This document shows positions 33,549 through 44,207 of a DNA stretch of 64,000 bases, piece after piece. Made by a program: the position numbers and the translations under genes. The DNA is taken from contig OX031060.1 in the NCBI GenBank assembly GCA_943736015.1, forward strand, positions 3,244,001-3,308,000. Reading direction: 5' to 3'. The notes beneath the pieces were generated by a model. It saw only the letters and a list, made by a program, of their open reading frames with translations. It made no database searches and was not told the DNA's origin. The number at the start of each line of letters is the position of its first letter. The first letter of the stretch is position 1. The stretch is from Tridacna crocea. Taxonomy: Eukaryota > Mollusca > Bivalvia > Cardiida > Cardiidae.

Positions 33549-35350
33549 GATTTACAGTAATTTCAACCCTTTACCAAACAGTCCCTGGGAAGAAACCTTT
33601 TGAGGACCTTTTAAAAACATCCTGAAAAGATAGTGGGTTCCCAGCATTTTCTCCTTTTTCCACAATGTTTTCTATTCTATCAAAGATAAATCCAAATATT
33701 TTAGTAGCATTTAGTGCAGAATTTTTTGTTTGGTAAAGGTAATGGATACATTCTTACTTTCTTCTTATGTATTTTACAGTAGACCAAAAGGTACATAATC
33801 TAAACTTTTCCTCTTTGCGTATTTTCGTTGTGCTAAAAAAATACAATATGCAAGGGTATAACTATAATGTTTTAGACTTGTTAAATAAAAGCATTTACAG
33901 AAGACAATATTGATGTGACCCAAATGATGAAATTTGGGTTTGAAATGGTTGAAAACATCATCTATACCACACAATCTCAACTTTTAACTTCCCTGGAGCA
34001 GAAAGCTTTTAAAAGCATTTTGGGAAAGGGAGAAATGCTGTTAACCAGCATTTTCTCCTTTTCACACAATGTTCCTACCCTCCCAGAACAAATTTCAATT
34101 TTTCAATCACACTATTTTTGTTATCTGCAAAAGCTTACAATTTACGTTTGGTAAAGAGTTAAGGAAAAGGTGTTCTGCCTAAGAGTTGTTGCAGGCTTGC
34201 TGATTGTTCCTTGGCATATGCTAGTAAGGGTACCCAAGTTTAAATTTTTTTCCATTCCATTTATAATTCTACAAGCTGAAGGCTGGCTAGCTTATAACAT
34301 CGAGCCGTGCCCTCATTGTGTGTGCTTTTTGTGTTATCATTTATTCTAAGCAACTTCTTTATTTAAAACTTTTGATACAATGTCAAAGCTAGCAGAAATA
34401 ATCTATTCAGAATTTCTTCAAAGAAATTTATTTTAAAACCTTGTTTACCTGAGTGCATAACTGAAAGAAGTGAAAATTTTGCAGAATCTTCTCCAAAGCC
34501 AGTTTAGAATCCTCTACAAATGGTAGAATGATCATTTCATCCATCCCTCACAGATTTCTGAACTGAAGAACTTGGCTGCTGTGAGCCATAGATCACAACA
34601 AGCTATAGGTAAAAAAATCTAATGATCAAGGAAAATTACTCCAGTGTTTTTTTTTTTGAGATAGTTTCTCACCATTTATCTCCCTTAATTATCACACATA
34701 ACCACCCACTGGCTGGTTGCATGAATGAATGAATCACGGTTGCTTTATGGCGCATCGACAACTTTGGTCATTTAGCGAGCATATCTGTGTTAAAAGATGA
34801 TGAAAGTGGATTTGTTTAAATCGAATAAAGTTTGAATACACTAATAATAATAAAAGAATTGATTTAAGAAGCATTATGTGTGATATATTCATATGCATTA
34901 TAGAGTTACAGGGCAATCCCTATATACTCAAAGTTATAAATGATAAGAATGCGATAAAAAGGTTTGAAGTAAATGTTGGATTGGTAAAAAAAATCTTTAA
35001 ATGAAGAAGAAATATGTGTTGTTTTTAATGTGCATGAAATATGTTATCGAGTGGCTGGGCGTCCCTGCCTACTCCAAAGTTTTTTATTAAAAGGTAAGGC
35101 TGATAATATTGCTTTTCTTTGGAAATGAGGTTAAAATTGGTAACGATTGGAGCCTCAAATGCGATCAAATACTGCTGGTTGCATATTCAGGTTCTTTGGA
35201 AAGTCGTTGTTCAGCCAAATGATTTTAGCCATAACCTTTGAAAAGTTGGCTCGTTGCACCTGCAAACAGGATCGATGCAGCTTGAAACAATCTGTAGTTA
35301 CAAGATTTTTGAAGTAAGCCAACAACATGTGTCACTCGGGTGAAAGTTTG
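33549..35350. other. Downstream flank of gene A
   Basis: 33570-33740 and 33870-34165 are degraded hairpin MITEs. Paralogy with gene B can be followed to about 33860. 34165-35340 has no recognised gene apart from one exon-like segment at 34554. Around 34305 the motif GAGCCGTGCCCTCATT recurs near 61732. Confidence 0.5.
34554..34608 (+). CDS. Orphan exon-like segment
   Basis: A 55-nt open stretch bounded by TCCATCCCTCACAG and G/GTAAAA, translating ISELKNLAAVSHRSQQAIG (18 codons plus one base). Clean borders and protein-like composition suggest an exon. No partner exon or family was recognised, and no copy lies near gene B. It may belong to a gene whose other exons are elsewhere, or be chance. 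Confidence 0.25.
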
Positions 35351-36920
35351 TTTTTAGCTCACCTGAGCACAACATGCTCAAGGGCATCTTCGCAAGCCAA
35401 GGCTGACGATTCACTACGCTACTCTACCCTTGGCGGATTGAGCTTGATTTCGACAATCACCCGATACGCATCTTCATTGGTTGCAGCCAACTCTAACTGC
35501 ATCAAATCAAATCGCTGGTAGCATTTCATCTTTGATAAAAATAGAACAGGGGCGCGATAAAAATAGAAGGTAAACATGAAAACCTCCGTGGAAGTGTGGA
35601 GGATCCGTCGTGGAGGTCCACTAGAAGATTCTGCATAGCAAATATCAAAGCTCGGCACCTTCAAGTTTCAGAGAAGAAGATTTCTAAAGATTTCCTTCTT
35701 TGTTGCTATGTTCGAACCTGTGACCCCCGAGGCAGGGCCAGTTTTGACCCCAATGGCATAATATGAACAAACTTGGTAGAGGTCCACTAGGAATTGCTAC
35801 ATGCCAAATATCATAGCTCTATGCCTTCTAGTTTTAGAGAAGAAGAATGTTAAAATTTTCTCTCTTTGTTCCTATGTTCGAACTTGTGACCCCCGGGGCG
35901 GGGCCTGTTTTGACCCCACGGGCATGATTTAAAAAAACTTGGTAGAGGCCCACTAGGAGATGCTACATACCAACTATCAAAGCTCTACGCCATCTAGTTT
36001 CAGAGGAGAAGAATTTTAAAGTTTTCCTTCTTTGTTCCTATGCTCAATCTAGTGACACCGGGGTGGGGCCAGTTTTGACCCCAGGGGCATCATTTGAACA
36101 AATTAGATAGAGGTCTACATGCCAAATATCATAGCTCTATGCCTTCAAGTTTTAGAGGAGAAGAATTTTAAAATTTTCTTTCTTTGTTCCTATGTTCGAA
36201 CTTGTGACCCCCGGGGCGGGGCCAGTTTTGACCCCACGGGCATGATTTAAACAAACTTAGTACAGGTCCACTAGGAGATGCCACATACCAAATATCAAAG
36301 CTCTACGCCATCTAGTTTCAGAGAAGAAATTTAAAGTTTTCCTTCTTTGTTCCTATGCTCAAACTAGTGACTCCCGGGGTGGGGCCAGTTTTGAGCCCAG
36401 GGACATCATTTGTACAAACTAGGTAGAGGTCCACCAGGAGATGCAACAGACCAGATATCAAAGCTCTACGCTTTCCTGATTTTGAGGAAAAGAATCTTAA
36501 AGTTTTCCTTCTTTGTTCCTATGCTCAAATTTGTGACCCCTGGGGTGGGACCAGTTCTGCCCCCAGGGGCACAATTTGAACAAACTTGGCAAAGGTCCAC
36601 TAGGAGATACCACATACCAAATATCAAAGCTCTACGCCGTCTTGTTTCAGAGAAGAAGATTTTCAAAGATTTCGGTTTTTTTTTTTTTTTTTTTTTGTTG
36701 TTGTTGTTGCCATGGCAACCAGGGTTATGGGTGGAATTAAATTCTCTTGAACAAGTTTGGTAGAACTTCACCGAAGGAACATTCCTGCCAAGTTTCATGA
36801 AGATTGGCCTAGTGATTTAGGAGAAGAAGATGTTTAAAGAAATTGTTGACGGACGCCGGACATAGGGCGATCACAATAGCTCACCTTGAGCACTTCGAGC
36901 TCAGGTGAGCTAATAAAAAA
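35351..36920 (-). mobile_element. AGCTCACC-ended repeat element with internal tandem array, copy 1
   Basis: Bounded by TTTTAGCTCACCTGAGC (35351) and its inverse (about 36905-36920). Inside is a tandem array of about 163 bp per unit (GACCCC...GGGGCAT blocks near 35743, 35909, 36073, 36229, 36390, 36553). A conserved head follows: CATGGCAACCAGGGTTATG, then GACGGACGCCGGACATAGGG. It is a mirror image of 38779-40390. Non-autonomous, with no coding capacity. The 35375-35600 segment is an additional dispersed repeat. Confidence 0.7.
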
Positions 36921-37960
36921 ACAAAAGGGCCAAGATGGCCCTATATCGCCTTCTGGATTTTTGAGAGAACCATAGTCTTCTTTTTGAGGAATTGAAACAT
37001 TGGAAACAAAACAATTATTTTGCCAAGCAATTTTCAAAAGGTCGCCTGTAAAAGTCATTTCAAAATCTGACCATCTGTTTCAGAAAAGAAGAATTTTTAA
37101 GAATGTCATAATTTCCATATAGTGCAAGTAGCCCCCATTCACCAGAGCCATGTTTCTTGATGGATCAAAATTTCGCGAACAGTTTTTGAAAAGGGTCATT
37201 TAAGGAACAGTGCTGTGAAATTATTTAAAATCTGACCAGCCGCTCAGAGAAGAAGAATTTTCAAGAATTTCTTCATGTCCGATTAGTGACGGATCAAAAT
37301 TTCGCGAACAGTTATTGAAAAGGGTCACCCATGGAACATTGATGTGAAATTATTTTAAATTCTGACCAGCAGTTTCAGAGAAGAACAATTTTCAAGAATT
37401 TCTTCATGTTCCTATGGTGCAAGTAGCCCCCATTTCGAGAACAACTTTTGAAAAGGGTTACCCAAGGAATATCTCTGTGAAATTATTTCAAAATCTGACC
37501 AGTCATTTCAGAGAAGAAGAATTTTCAAGTTCTTCATCATCACGGTCGGTATAGTGCAAGTTGTCCCCATTCACCAGAAGCATGTTTCTTTACGGATCAA
37601 AATTTCGCGAACAATTTTTGAAAAGGGTCACCCAAAGAACATCCCTGTAAAATTACTCGTATTTCAAAATCTGACCGGCCGTTTCAGAGAAGAAGAATTT
37701 TCAAGAATTTATTCATGTCCGTATAGTGCAAGTAGCCCCCATCACCAGAGCCATTTTTCTTGGCGGATCAAAATTTCGCGAGCAGTTTTTGAAACGGGTC
37801 ACCCAAAGAACATCCCTGAGAAATTATTTCAAAATCTGACCAGCGGTTTCAGAGAAGAATTTTTTTTAAGAATTTCTTCTTTGCCGTATAGTGCAAGTAG
37901 CCCCCATTCACCAGAGCCGGGTTCCTTAACGGATCAAAATTCCGCGAACAATTTTTAGCT
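36921..37960. repeat. Tandem repeat family, units about 130-170 bp
   Basis: At least five units with the shared core GAAAAGGGTCACCCAAGGAA (near 37186, 37318, 37450, 37620, 37790), CAAAATTTCGCGAACA and GTGCAAGTAGCCCCCATTC. The ORF across 37554-37958 is repeat-derived. Confidence 0.75.
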
Positions 37961-37965
37961 CTACT

Positions 37966-38778
37966 GGCTGAAAGCCAGCAGAGCGTATGTCATGGCGTGG
38001 TTTTCGTCGTTCGTCCGTCTGTCCGTCCCTCCGTTAGTCTTTTTTTTTGTTTACGCGATGAAGTCTTCATTTATGATCAGATTTTCGTGAAACTTACACA
38101 GTTTGTTTATCACATCAATAGCTTGATTTTGATTAAAGATCTGACAAAGAGAATGGGAAAAGTAGCCATTTGAAGTTTAAAATTTCCATTTCTTGTTTAC
38201 GCGATAAAGTCTGTATTTTTGGTCAGATTTCCATTAAACTTGCAGAGTTTATCTTATCAATGGCTTTAACCCTCTTGATTTTGAAAAAGAATCCAACTAA
38301 CAGTATGGGAAAAGTAGCCATTTCAAGTTGAAAACATTCACGTCTTGTTTACGCGATAAAATCTATATTTTTGGTCAAATTCCCGTGAAACTTATACAGT
38401 TTCTTTATCTCATCAACAGCTTCAACCCTATCGATTTTGAAAAAAAAAATCCATCAGTATGGGAAAAGTAGCCATTTCAAGTTGAAAACTCATTTCTTCA
38501 AGTCTGTATTTTTGGTCAGATTTCTATGAAATTTGCAGAGTTTGTTAATGTTATCAATACCTTTAACTCTATCGATTTTGAAAAAATCCAACAAAGAGTA
38601 TAGGAAGAGTAGCAATTTTAAGTTGAAAACTTTAATTTCTTGTTTACACGATAAGTCTTCATTTTTGTCAGATTTCCATGAATCTTACACAGGTTATCTA
38701 TCTCATCAATAGCATTAGCTCTATTGATTTTGAAACAAAAATCCGACAAACAGTGCGGGAAAAATAGCCATTTTAAGT
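37966..38778. repeat. AGCTCTACTGGC-headed repeat with about 148-bp tandem units
   Basis: Starts with a small palindrome (CTGGCTGAAAGCCAG) and GTCCGTCTGTCCGTCC. Units carrying TGTTTACGCGATAAAGTC recur near 38050, 38198, 38347 and 38642, with one degraded near 38497. Its head layout resembles that of the flanking AGCTCACC element, so the two may be related. Confidence 0.7.
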
Positions 38779-40390
38779 TTTTTAGCTCGTCTGAGCACGA
38801 AGTGCTCATGGTGAGCTTTTGTGATCGCCCAATGTCCGTCGTCCGTCGTGCGTCGTGCGGTGTGCGTCGTCCGTCGTACGTAGTCCACAATTTCTTTAAA
38901 CACCTTCTCCTCCTAAACCACTAGGCCAATCTTGATGAAACTTGGCAGGGATGTTCCTTGGGTGAAGCTCTACAAAAGTTGTTCAAGAGATTATATTCCA
39001 GCCATAACTCTGGTTGCAATGGCAACCAAAAGGGAAAAAAAGCAAAATCTTTGAAAATATTCTTCTCTAAAACTAGAAGGCGAAGAGCTTTGATATTTGA
39101 TATGTAGCATCTCCTACTGGACCTCTGCCAAGATTGTTCATATGGTGCTCCTGGGGTCAAAACTAGCCCCGCCCCGAGGGTCACAAGTTTGAAACATAGG
39201 AACAAAGAAGGAAAACTTTAAAAATCTTCCTTTCTGAAACTAGTAGGTGCAGAGCTTTGATATTTGGTATGTAGCATCTCCTAGTGGACTTCTACCAAGA
39301 TTCTTTATATGATGCCCCTGGGGTCAAACTTGGTCCCTCCCCAGGGGTCACAAGTTTGAAACATAGGGACAAAGAAGGAAAAAATTAAAAATTTTCTTCT
39401 CTGAAATTAGAAGGTGCAGAGCTTTGATATTTGGTATGTAGCATTTCCTAGTGGACCTTTACCGAGATTGTTCATATGATGTCCCTGGGGTCAAAACTGG
39501 CCCCGCCCCGGGGGTCACAAGTTTGAAACATAGGAACAAAGAAGGAAAACTTAAAAAAATTTCTTCTTTGAAACTAGAACGTGCAGAGCTTTGATATTTT
39601 GTATGTAGCATCTCCTAGCGGACCTCTACCAAGATTGTCCATATGATGCCCTTTGGGTCAAAACTGGCCTCGCCACGGGGATCACAAGTTTGAAACATAG
39701 GAACAAGTAAGGAAAACTTTAAAATTCTTCTTCTCTGAAACTAGAGGATGCAGAGCTTTGATGTTTGGTATGTAGCATCTCCTAGTAGACCTCTACCAAG
39801 ATTGTTCATATGATGTCCCTGGGGTCAAAACTGGCTCCGCCCCGGGGTTCACAAGTTTGAAACAAAAGCAGAAAGAAGGAAAACTTTAAAAATCTTCTTT
39901 TCTGAAACTGGAAGGTGCAGAGCTTTGATATTTGGTATGTAACATCTCCTAGTGGACCTCTACCAAGATTGTCCATATGATGTTGTCCATATGATGCCCT
40001 TTGGGTCAAAACTGGCCCCGCCCTGAGGGTCACAAGTTTGAAACATAGGAACAAAGAAGGAAAACTTTAAAATTCTTCTTCTCTGAAACAAGAAGGAGTA
40101 GAGCTTTGATATTTGGTATGTAGCATCTGCTAGTTGACCTCTACCAAGTTTGTTCAAATGATGTCCCTGGGATCCAAACAGGCCAAGCCCCGGAATCACA
40201 AGTTCAAAACATAGGGACAAAGAAGGAAAATGTTTAAAAAAAAATTCTGAAACTGGAAGTCATAGAGCTTTGAGCTTTGATATTTCATATGTAGCATCTT
40301 CTAGTTGACCTTTACCAAATACGATACAATGATCCTGGTGTTCAAACTGGCCCCGCCCTGATGGTCATAAGTTTGAACATGGGAACAAAG
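38779..40390 (+). mobile_element. AGCTCACC-type repeat element with internal tandem array, copy 2 (inverted)
   Basis: Head at 38779: TTTTTTAGCTCGTCTGAGC, GAAGTGCTCATGGTGAGC, GATCGCCCAATGTCCGTCG. The TTGCAATGGCAACCA segment follows, then about eight units of about 167 bp (GGGGTCAAAACTGGCCCCGC; near 39140, 39306, 39477, 39644, 39810, 40000, 40160, 40330). Oriented opposite to copy 1, so the heads face each other across 1.9 kb. ORFs such as 39806-40054 arise from the repeat. Confidence 0.72.
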
Positions 40391-40396
40391 AAGGAA

Positions 40397-40627
40397 ATGT
40401 GCAAAAAATGAGCCCCTCGGCGCTGGCGGCACACTTGAACACGACGCGCGAAATTCTCAATGACTCAATGTCTATAGGAATAATCCCCAAAACATTCACG
40501 AGTTGAAGGAGGCCATAACTGCTAAGATTCGCGAGACTCCAAAGGAGGGGTGCATTCGAGTCATTGAGAATTTCGCGCGTCGTGTTCAAGTGTGCCGCCA
40601 GCGCCGAGGGGCTCATTTTTAGCACAT
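40397..40627. mobile_element. GC-rich MITE with 70-bp terminal inverted repeats
   Basis: Arms 40397-40466 and 40558-40627 pair over 70 bp with a single mismatch. Termini are ATGTGC and GCACAT. The GC-rich core (GCGCTGGCGGCAC) stands out from its AT-rich surroundings. I could not define a target-site duplication. The ORF at 40365-40643 simply spans it. Confidence 0.87.
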
Positions 40628-42558
40628 TATGGAAAGACGTCATTAAACAGAAAGTGATAAGCCCTGACTAATGAAACTTGGTGTGCAGGCCTTGCGTTAA
40701 GTTGAGATAACATGTTTGGTTTCTGTAGCCTGAAAATTAAAGTTTTTATTAACATGTTCGTGGGTCTCATTTTTTTGCGGTCACCCTGTACTTACATAGT
40801 ATATGCACGAATGAAAATTAAGTACTGTAAACATACCTAGAGGACAGGACCTCAGGAATACTGCACTCTAACCAACTGAGCTACCGAACCACATGTCGAT
40901 ACGGCCGCACGATATAGCACCAAATACCTGTAGCGGGCTACATAATACCTTCACATCTATCTGTGGGATACACCAGTATACTACAAAACAAATAAATGTT
41001 CCTCGTGTTTCTCGAATGTTCTGAAAACAGGTTACTTTATATCCTACCTACGTAACATTTTCAACATTTTTTTTTCGGGAAGGGGGTGGGGGTAATATAG
41101 TTTTCCGAACAGTTCAATAAGATTGAAAAAACAAAATAAGACTTTTTATCAACTCTATCTTTTATTATCATATGGTGTAACTGAGAACAATAAAGCCAGG
41201 ATAAGAATCTTATACAACAAGTAAAACATCTTTCATACAACCAAAAAAAATATCTGCTATATGATAATGCGAATCAATAATGTTTTCAGAATCCATGAGA
41301 AAGAAAACTATTAAAAACATCGCAGAAAAGAGGGAAAAGAACTGTGCGCCTATCCAGGGTCGAAACCTTTCGCTCTAGCTAAATTTTCAGAATACAAGAT
41401 GCTTATTCTACCATACTACATTACTTTTTTTTTGAAGTAGCAATCATGGTTTATAACACATTTTATTTTCTAACCAAAAAGGAAGAAACAGTTTATTTTA
41501 GAGAATCTATACAATTTGAAATAAATTTCAACGTGGCAAACAATGCGTTATGAAGAAAGTTTTCACGGAATATATCAAATTCGTAGTTACCAGCAATTTT
41601 CAAAGAATGGTCTATTTCGAAAGAGTTTAAATATGCATACATCCTTAACAAATTTTGTGTAGCTAAACATTTTAATTTGATATATTTGCTATAACACTTC
41701 CGTTGTTCTATCAGTTCGAAACAAATCAGACATGTTTCACACATTTCATCAGCATCCAGTTCACATATATGATATCCCGATTTCAACCGTGTTGAAGTAA
41801 GTTTTACTAGAAAATCTCGATTTTTAACTCTTTTGGATTTTGAAGAATAGGGGTATATCAGCAGATAGTATACTGTTTATTGTTTGTTTCCCATCGAAAT
41901 CTTAAAGATATTCGTAATTTACTCCTTTTGTTGATAAAATCTGACATATATAACTCTTAAAATCTACATTAAAAGATGTATTGTAAAATTCAAAGGTCGT
42001 AGCAACATCTATATACGTGTTTTCTTTCTGTGAAAAAAAAAGAGAAAAAAAAATGGTAAGATGATTATTTTAATCACACATTGACATACATGTACATTCA
42101 AAAGCACATTGTGAGGTTCAGTAGTTGAGTTTTGAAAAAAAAAAAAAAAAAACGGGACTAATACTTTGTGAAAGACAAGTTAAACATCCGTCACAATCTT
42201 AAATATGCTTTACTGAATTTGTCAAGTCTTACAGAAAACAATGTTACTTTACCAAAACAAAAATACACCTGTGCGAATTCAAAGCATTTACAGATGACAA
42301 ATTAAGTTAGGCTAAGTTGATAGTCTCTCTCTTCGATAGGGTAAAAAAAGTCGGTAAAGGAAAACAAATTGAGTCATTGTACAGAAATTGCTGGTTACCA
42401 GCATTTTCTCCTTTTTCCCCCGCAATATTTTCAAAAGGCTTCTTTCCCAGACTATTGAAAACTTGATTCTTGTAAAGAGTTGAATTAGAATTGTACTTTG
42501 GGTCATATTGTTGGAAAAACATAACGCTTGAGTAATGCAATAAAATATTACCAATCAC
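40628..42558. other. Intergenic region with tRNA-like debris
   Basis: 40840-40895 (minus) contains a tRNA-like box A (GTAGCTCAGTTGGTTAG) without a clear box B. 41340-41425 (minus) contains a box-B-like GGTTTCGACCCTGG. Both look like SINE or tRNA-pseudogene fragments. Poly-A runs lie at 42030-42050 and 42134-42152. 42230-42485 is a degraded hairpin MITE. One unrecognised ORF is listed separately. Confidence 0.4.
41493..41786 (-). CDS. Unrecognised Cys-rich ORF or terminal exon
   Basis: Minus-strand open frame ending at 41493. It continues upstream of the first Met to a possible acceptor (TTTTCTAG near 41810). The product is about 100 aa, with a cluster CELDADEMCETCLICF that could bind zinc and a helical C-terminal part. 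It is AT-rich, with no repeats seen and no family recognised. It could be the last exon of a minus-strand gene or a dead transposon piece. Confidence 0.25.
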   Translation of the reverse strand: MKSGYHICELDADEMCETCLICFELIEQRKCYSKYIKLKCLATQNLLRMYAYLNSFEIDHSLKIAGNYEFDIFRENFLHNALFATLKFISNCIDSLK

Positions 42559-42777
42559 TCACTCCTCCACATGCTTCTTCATTACAACGACTCTCTCAGC
42601 GTCATCCGTATCGCTGTTGACGTAGATTACCTTCCTTTTTCTCACGCTAGATTTTCCCTCTTCAACAGCCTCATCATTCATGAAATGTTTTTGGTCTTTC
42701 TCTTGTTCCGAGTCAGTCTCTTTTTCATTATCAAATAGAGATAATGCCACGTCTTCATCATTGTTCAGTTCCGCATC
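42559..42777 (-). CDS. Acidic terminal exon, unrecognised
   Basis: Acceptor TATTTACAG followed at 42777 by an open frame of 72 codons to a stop at 42559. The product is strongly charged (DNEKETDSEQEKDQK, then KSSVRKRK and NSDTDDAE) and likely disordered. The true acceptor and clean frame suggest the last coding exon of a minus-strand gene. Upstream exons should lie above 42780, where I see only a LINE fragment. No function is assigned. Confidence 0.3.
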   Translation of the reverse strand, partial: DAELNNDEDVALSLFDNEKETDSEQEKDQKHFMNDEAVEEGKSSVRKRKVIYVNSDTDDAERVVVMKKHVEE

Positions 42778-42904
42778 CTGTAAATATATAGTTTAACGTT
42801 CATTAACAATTTATAACATATCGTTTTACACCGTTTGAACAATGAAAAAGTTGACTCACAAGAGACCAGCTAAACATTATTTAAAAGACTCTTTCTCTTT
42901 TTTT

Positions 42905-43500
42905 AGTTCAATCATTTCAAAAACTTCAACATATTTGTGCGTTTAGAGAAATACTTTTTAATATGAATCGTTCTTAAATCTACGGACGCTGGACAGACTA
43001 ATAAGAAATGATATTCATCTTCAATTTCATTTTTGTCAAAACAAGTGCAGATTCGTAAACTTCTTTCCACTCTGTTGTTACCATATCTTCCTGCCTCAAT
43101 TCTGAATTGTTGTGCTGAAAGTCTAAACTTTGCCAAATGTGTTCTCCATTTCCTGGATAATACTTTCAAATAATGTTCAATGTCTGTTGGTGTACGAATA
43201 AATTTGTAGATTGTAAATGATCCATTATTTATAGAACTATCTAAATTTGACTAAACTCGTCAATGAACCTGCTTTTAAAAAGAACACGAAAAGTTTTCAG
43301 ATTTACGCTATGTGGGTTAAACCATACGTATGCGAAAACATACTGAAATAAAAGGCTTTTGGCATTACTGCACCAATTTGAAGCACCTCTATCAGTCTGT
43401 GCTAACAAAGAGTTATACGTTGTACTAATTATTATATTATTGGAAGATAAAATCTTACCCCAATATTTAATTATACTTGAATACCTTTAAATATATAGTG
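42905..43500 (-). pseudogene. 3' fragment of a LINE, same family as 45690-48440
   Basis: Encodes the C-terminal zinc-ribbon-like segment (RICTCFDKNEIEDEYHFLLVCP), nearly the same as 47786-48088 on the plus strand. Non-coding similarity continues to about 43500. 5'-truncated and without RT. Confidence 0.75.
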
Positions 43501-43563
43501 GGATAGTACATATTATTTTACTATCTAAAAGTCACTCTGAATATATGACATTTCTGAGTTTTA

Positions 43564-43590
43564 TTGGGGGGGGGGGGGGGGAGGGTGCGT
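43564..43590. repeat. G homopolymer run
   Basis: About 17 consecutive G, then GAGGGTGCG. Likely length-variable. Confidence 0.9.
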
Positions 43591-43799
43591 GGGCCTTATG
43601 TATTCCGAATAAATTATTTTTCTGATTAATTACTGAAATTTTCAAATCGCTCGGACTTTTAAAATCTGACTTAATCGTTCATAATTGCATCTCTCCACAT
43701 ACTGCAATGAAAAGGTGATAAATGTATGGTAGATCCTGGAAGTGATTATTTCTGGCAGTCTCGTGACGTGACTTACAGACCTTATTGGCGGTTTTTCGC

Positions 43800-44207
43800 C
43801 CGTATGAAAAAGAAGCCCATCGAAAGTTTTATGGAAAGGAGAAAGTGCTGGTAATCAGCATTCTTTTTCCTTTTCCAAAAATGTTTTAGATCAGTGCAGT
43901 GCCCTGTCAAACACAAACTTCATTTTGCCTTGATTGATTTGGACGAGGATAATTTTTCTAATTGTTTAGAAAAAGGTTAACAGTATGTAAACTGCATGAT
44001 GACGTGACTACAATAAGATCCCAAGTGTTCTGATAAGATGAACCAGGATGTATAGGGCCTAATCATGAAATAGAACACAACAATGTCCTTCTTGTTTCGT
44101 TATCGTCTGGAGGACACTGTCAGAACAGTCGGACGTGGCTGTACGTTTAGATCTACACTTAATTAAAAACCAGAACACATCGGCATATCTCGTCTGTGAA
44201 CAAAAAC
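43800..44207 (+). promoter_or_regulatory. Presumed 5' flank of methyltransferase gene B
   Basis: Matches 12955-13357 upstream of gene A, including GGACACTGTCAGAACAGTC and the roughly 100 bp before the ATG. B contains an extra hairpin MITE piece near 43845-43885. No TATA box was recognised. Assignment as promoter/5'UTR is by conservation between the two paralogues. Confidence 0.4.

Noticed and set aside
38618..38924. Arg/Thr-rich ORFs around the GTCCGTCGTCC tract
   Set aside because: Translations of the simple GTC/CGT repeat at the head of the bivalve repeat element.
36410..40220. Several 80-117 aa ORFs with shared sequence
   Set aside because: They recur because they translate the same 163-167 bp tandem units; there is no gene-like start or end.
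40840..40895. Functional tRNA gene on the minus strand
   Set aside because: Box A is good, but no matching box B or cloverleaf could be drawn; more likely SINE debris.
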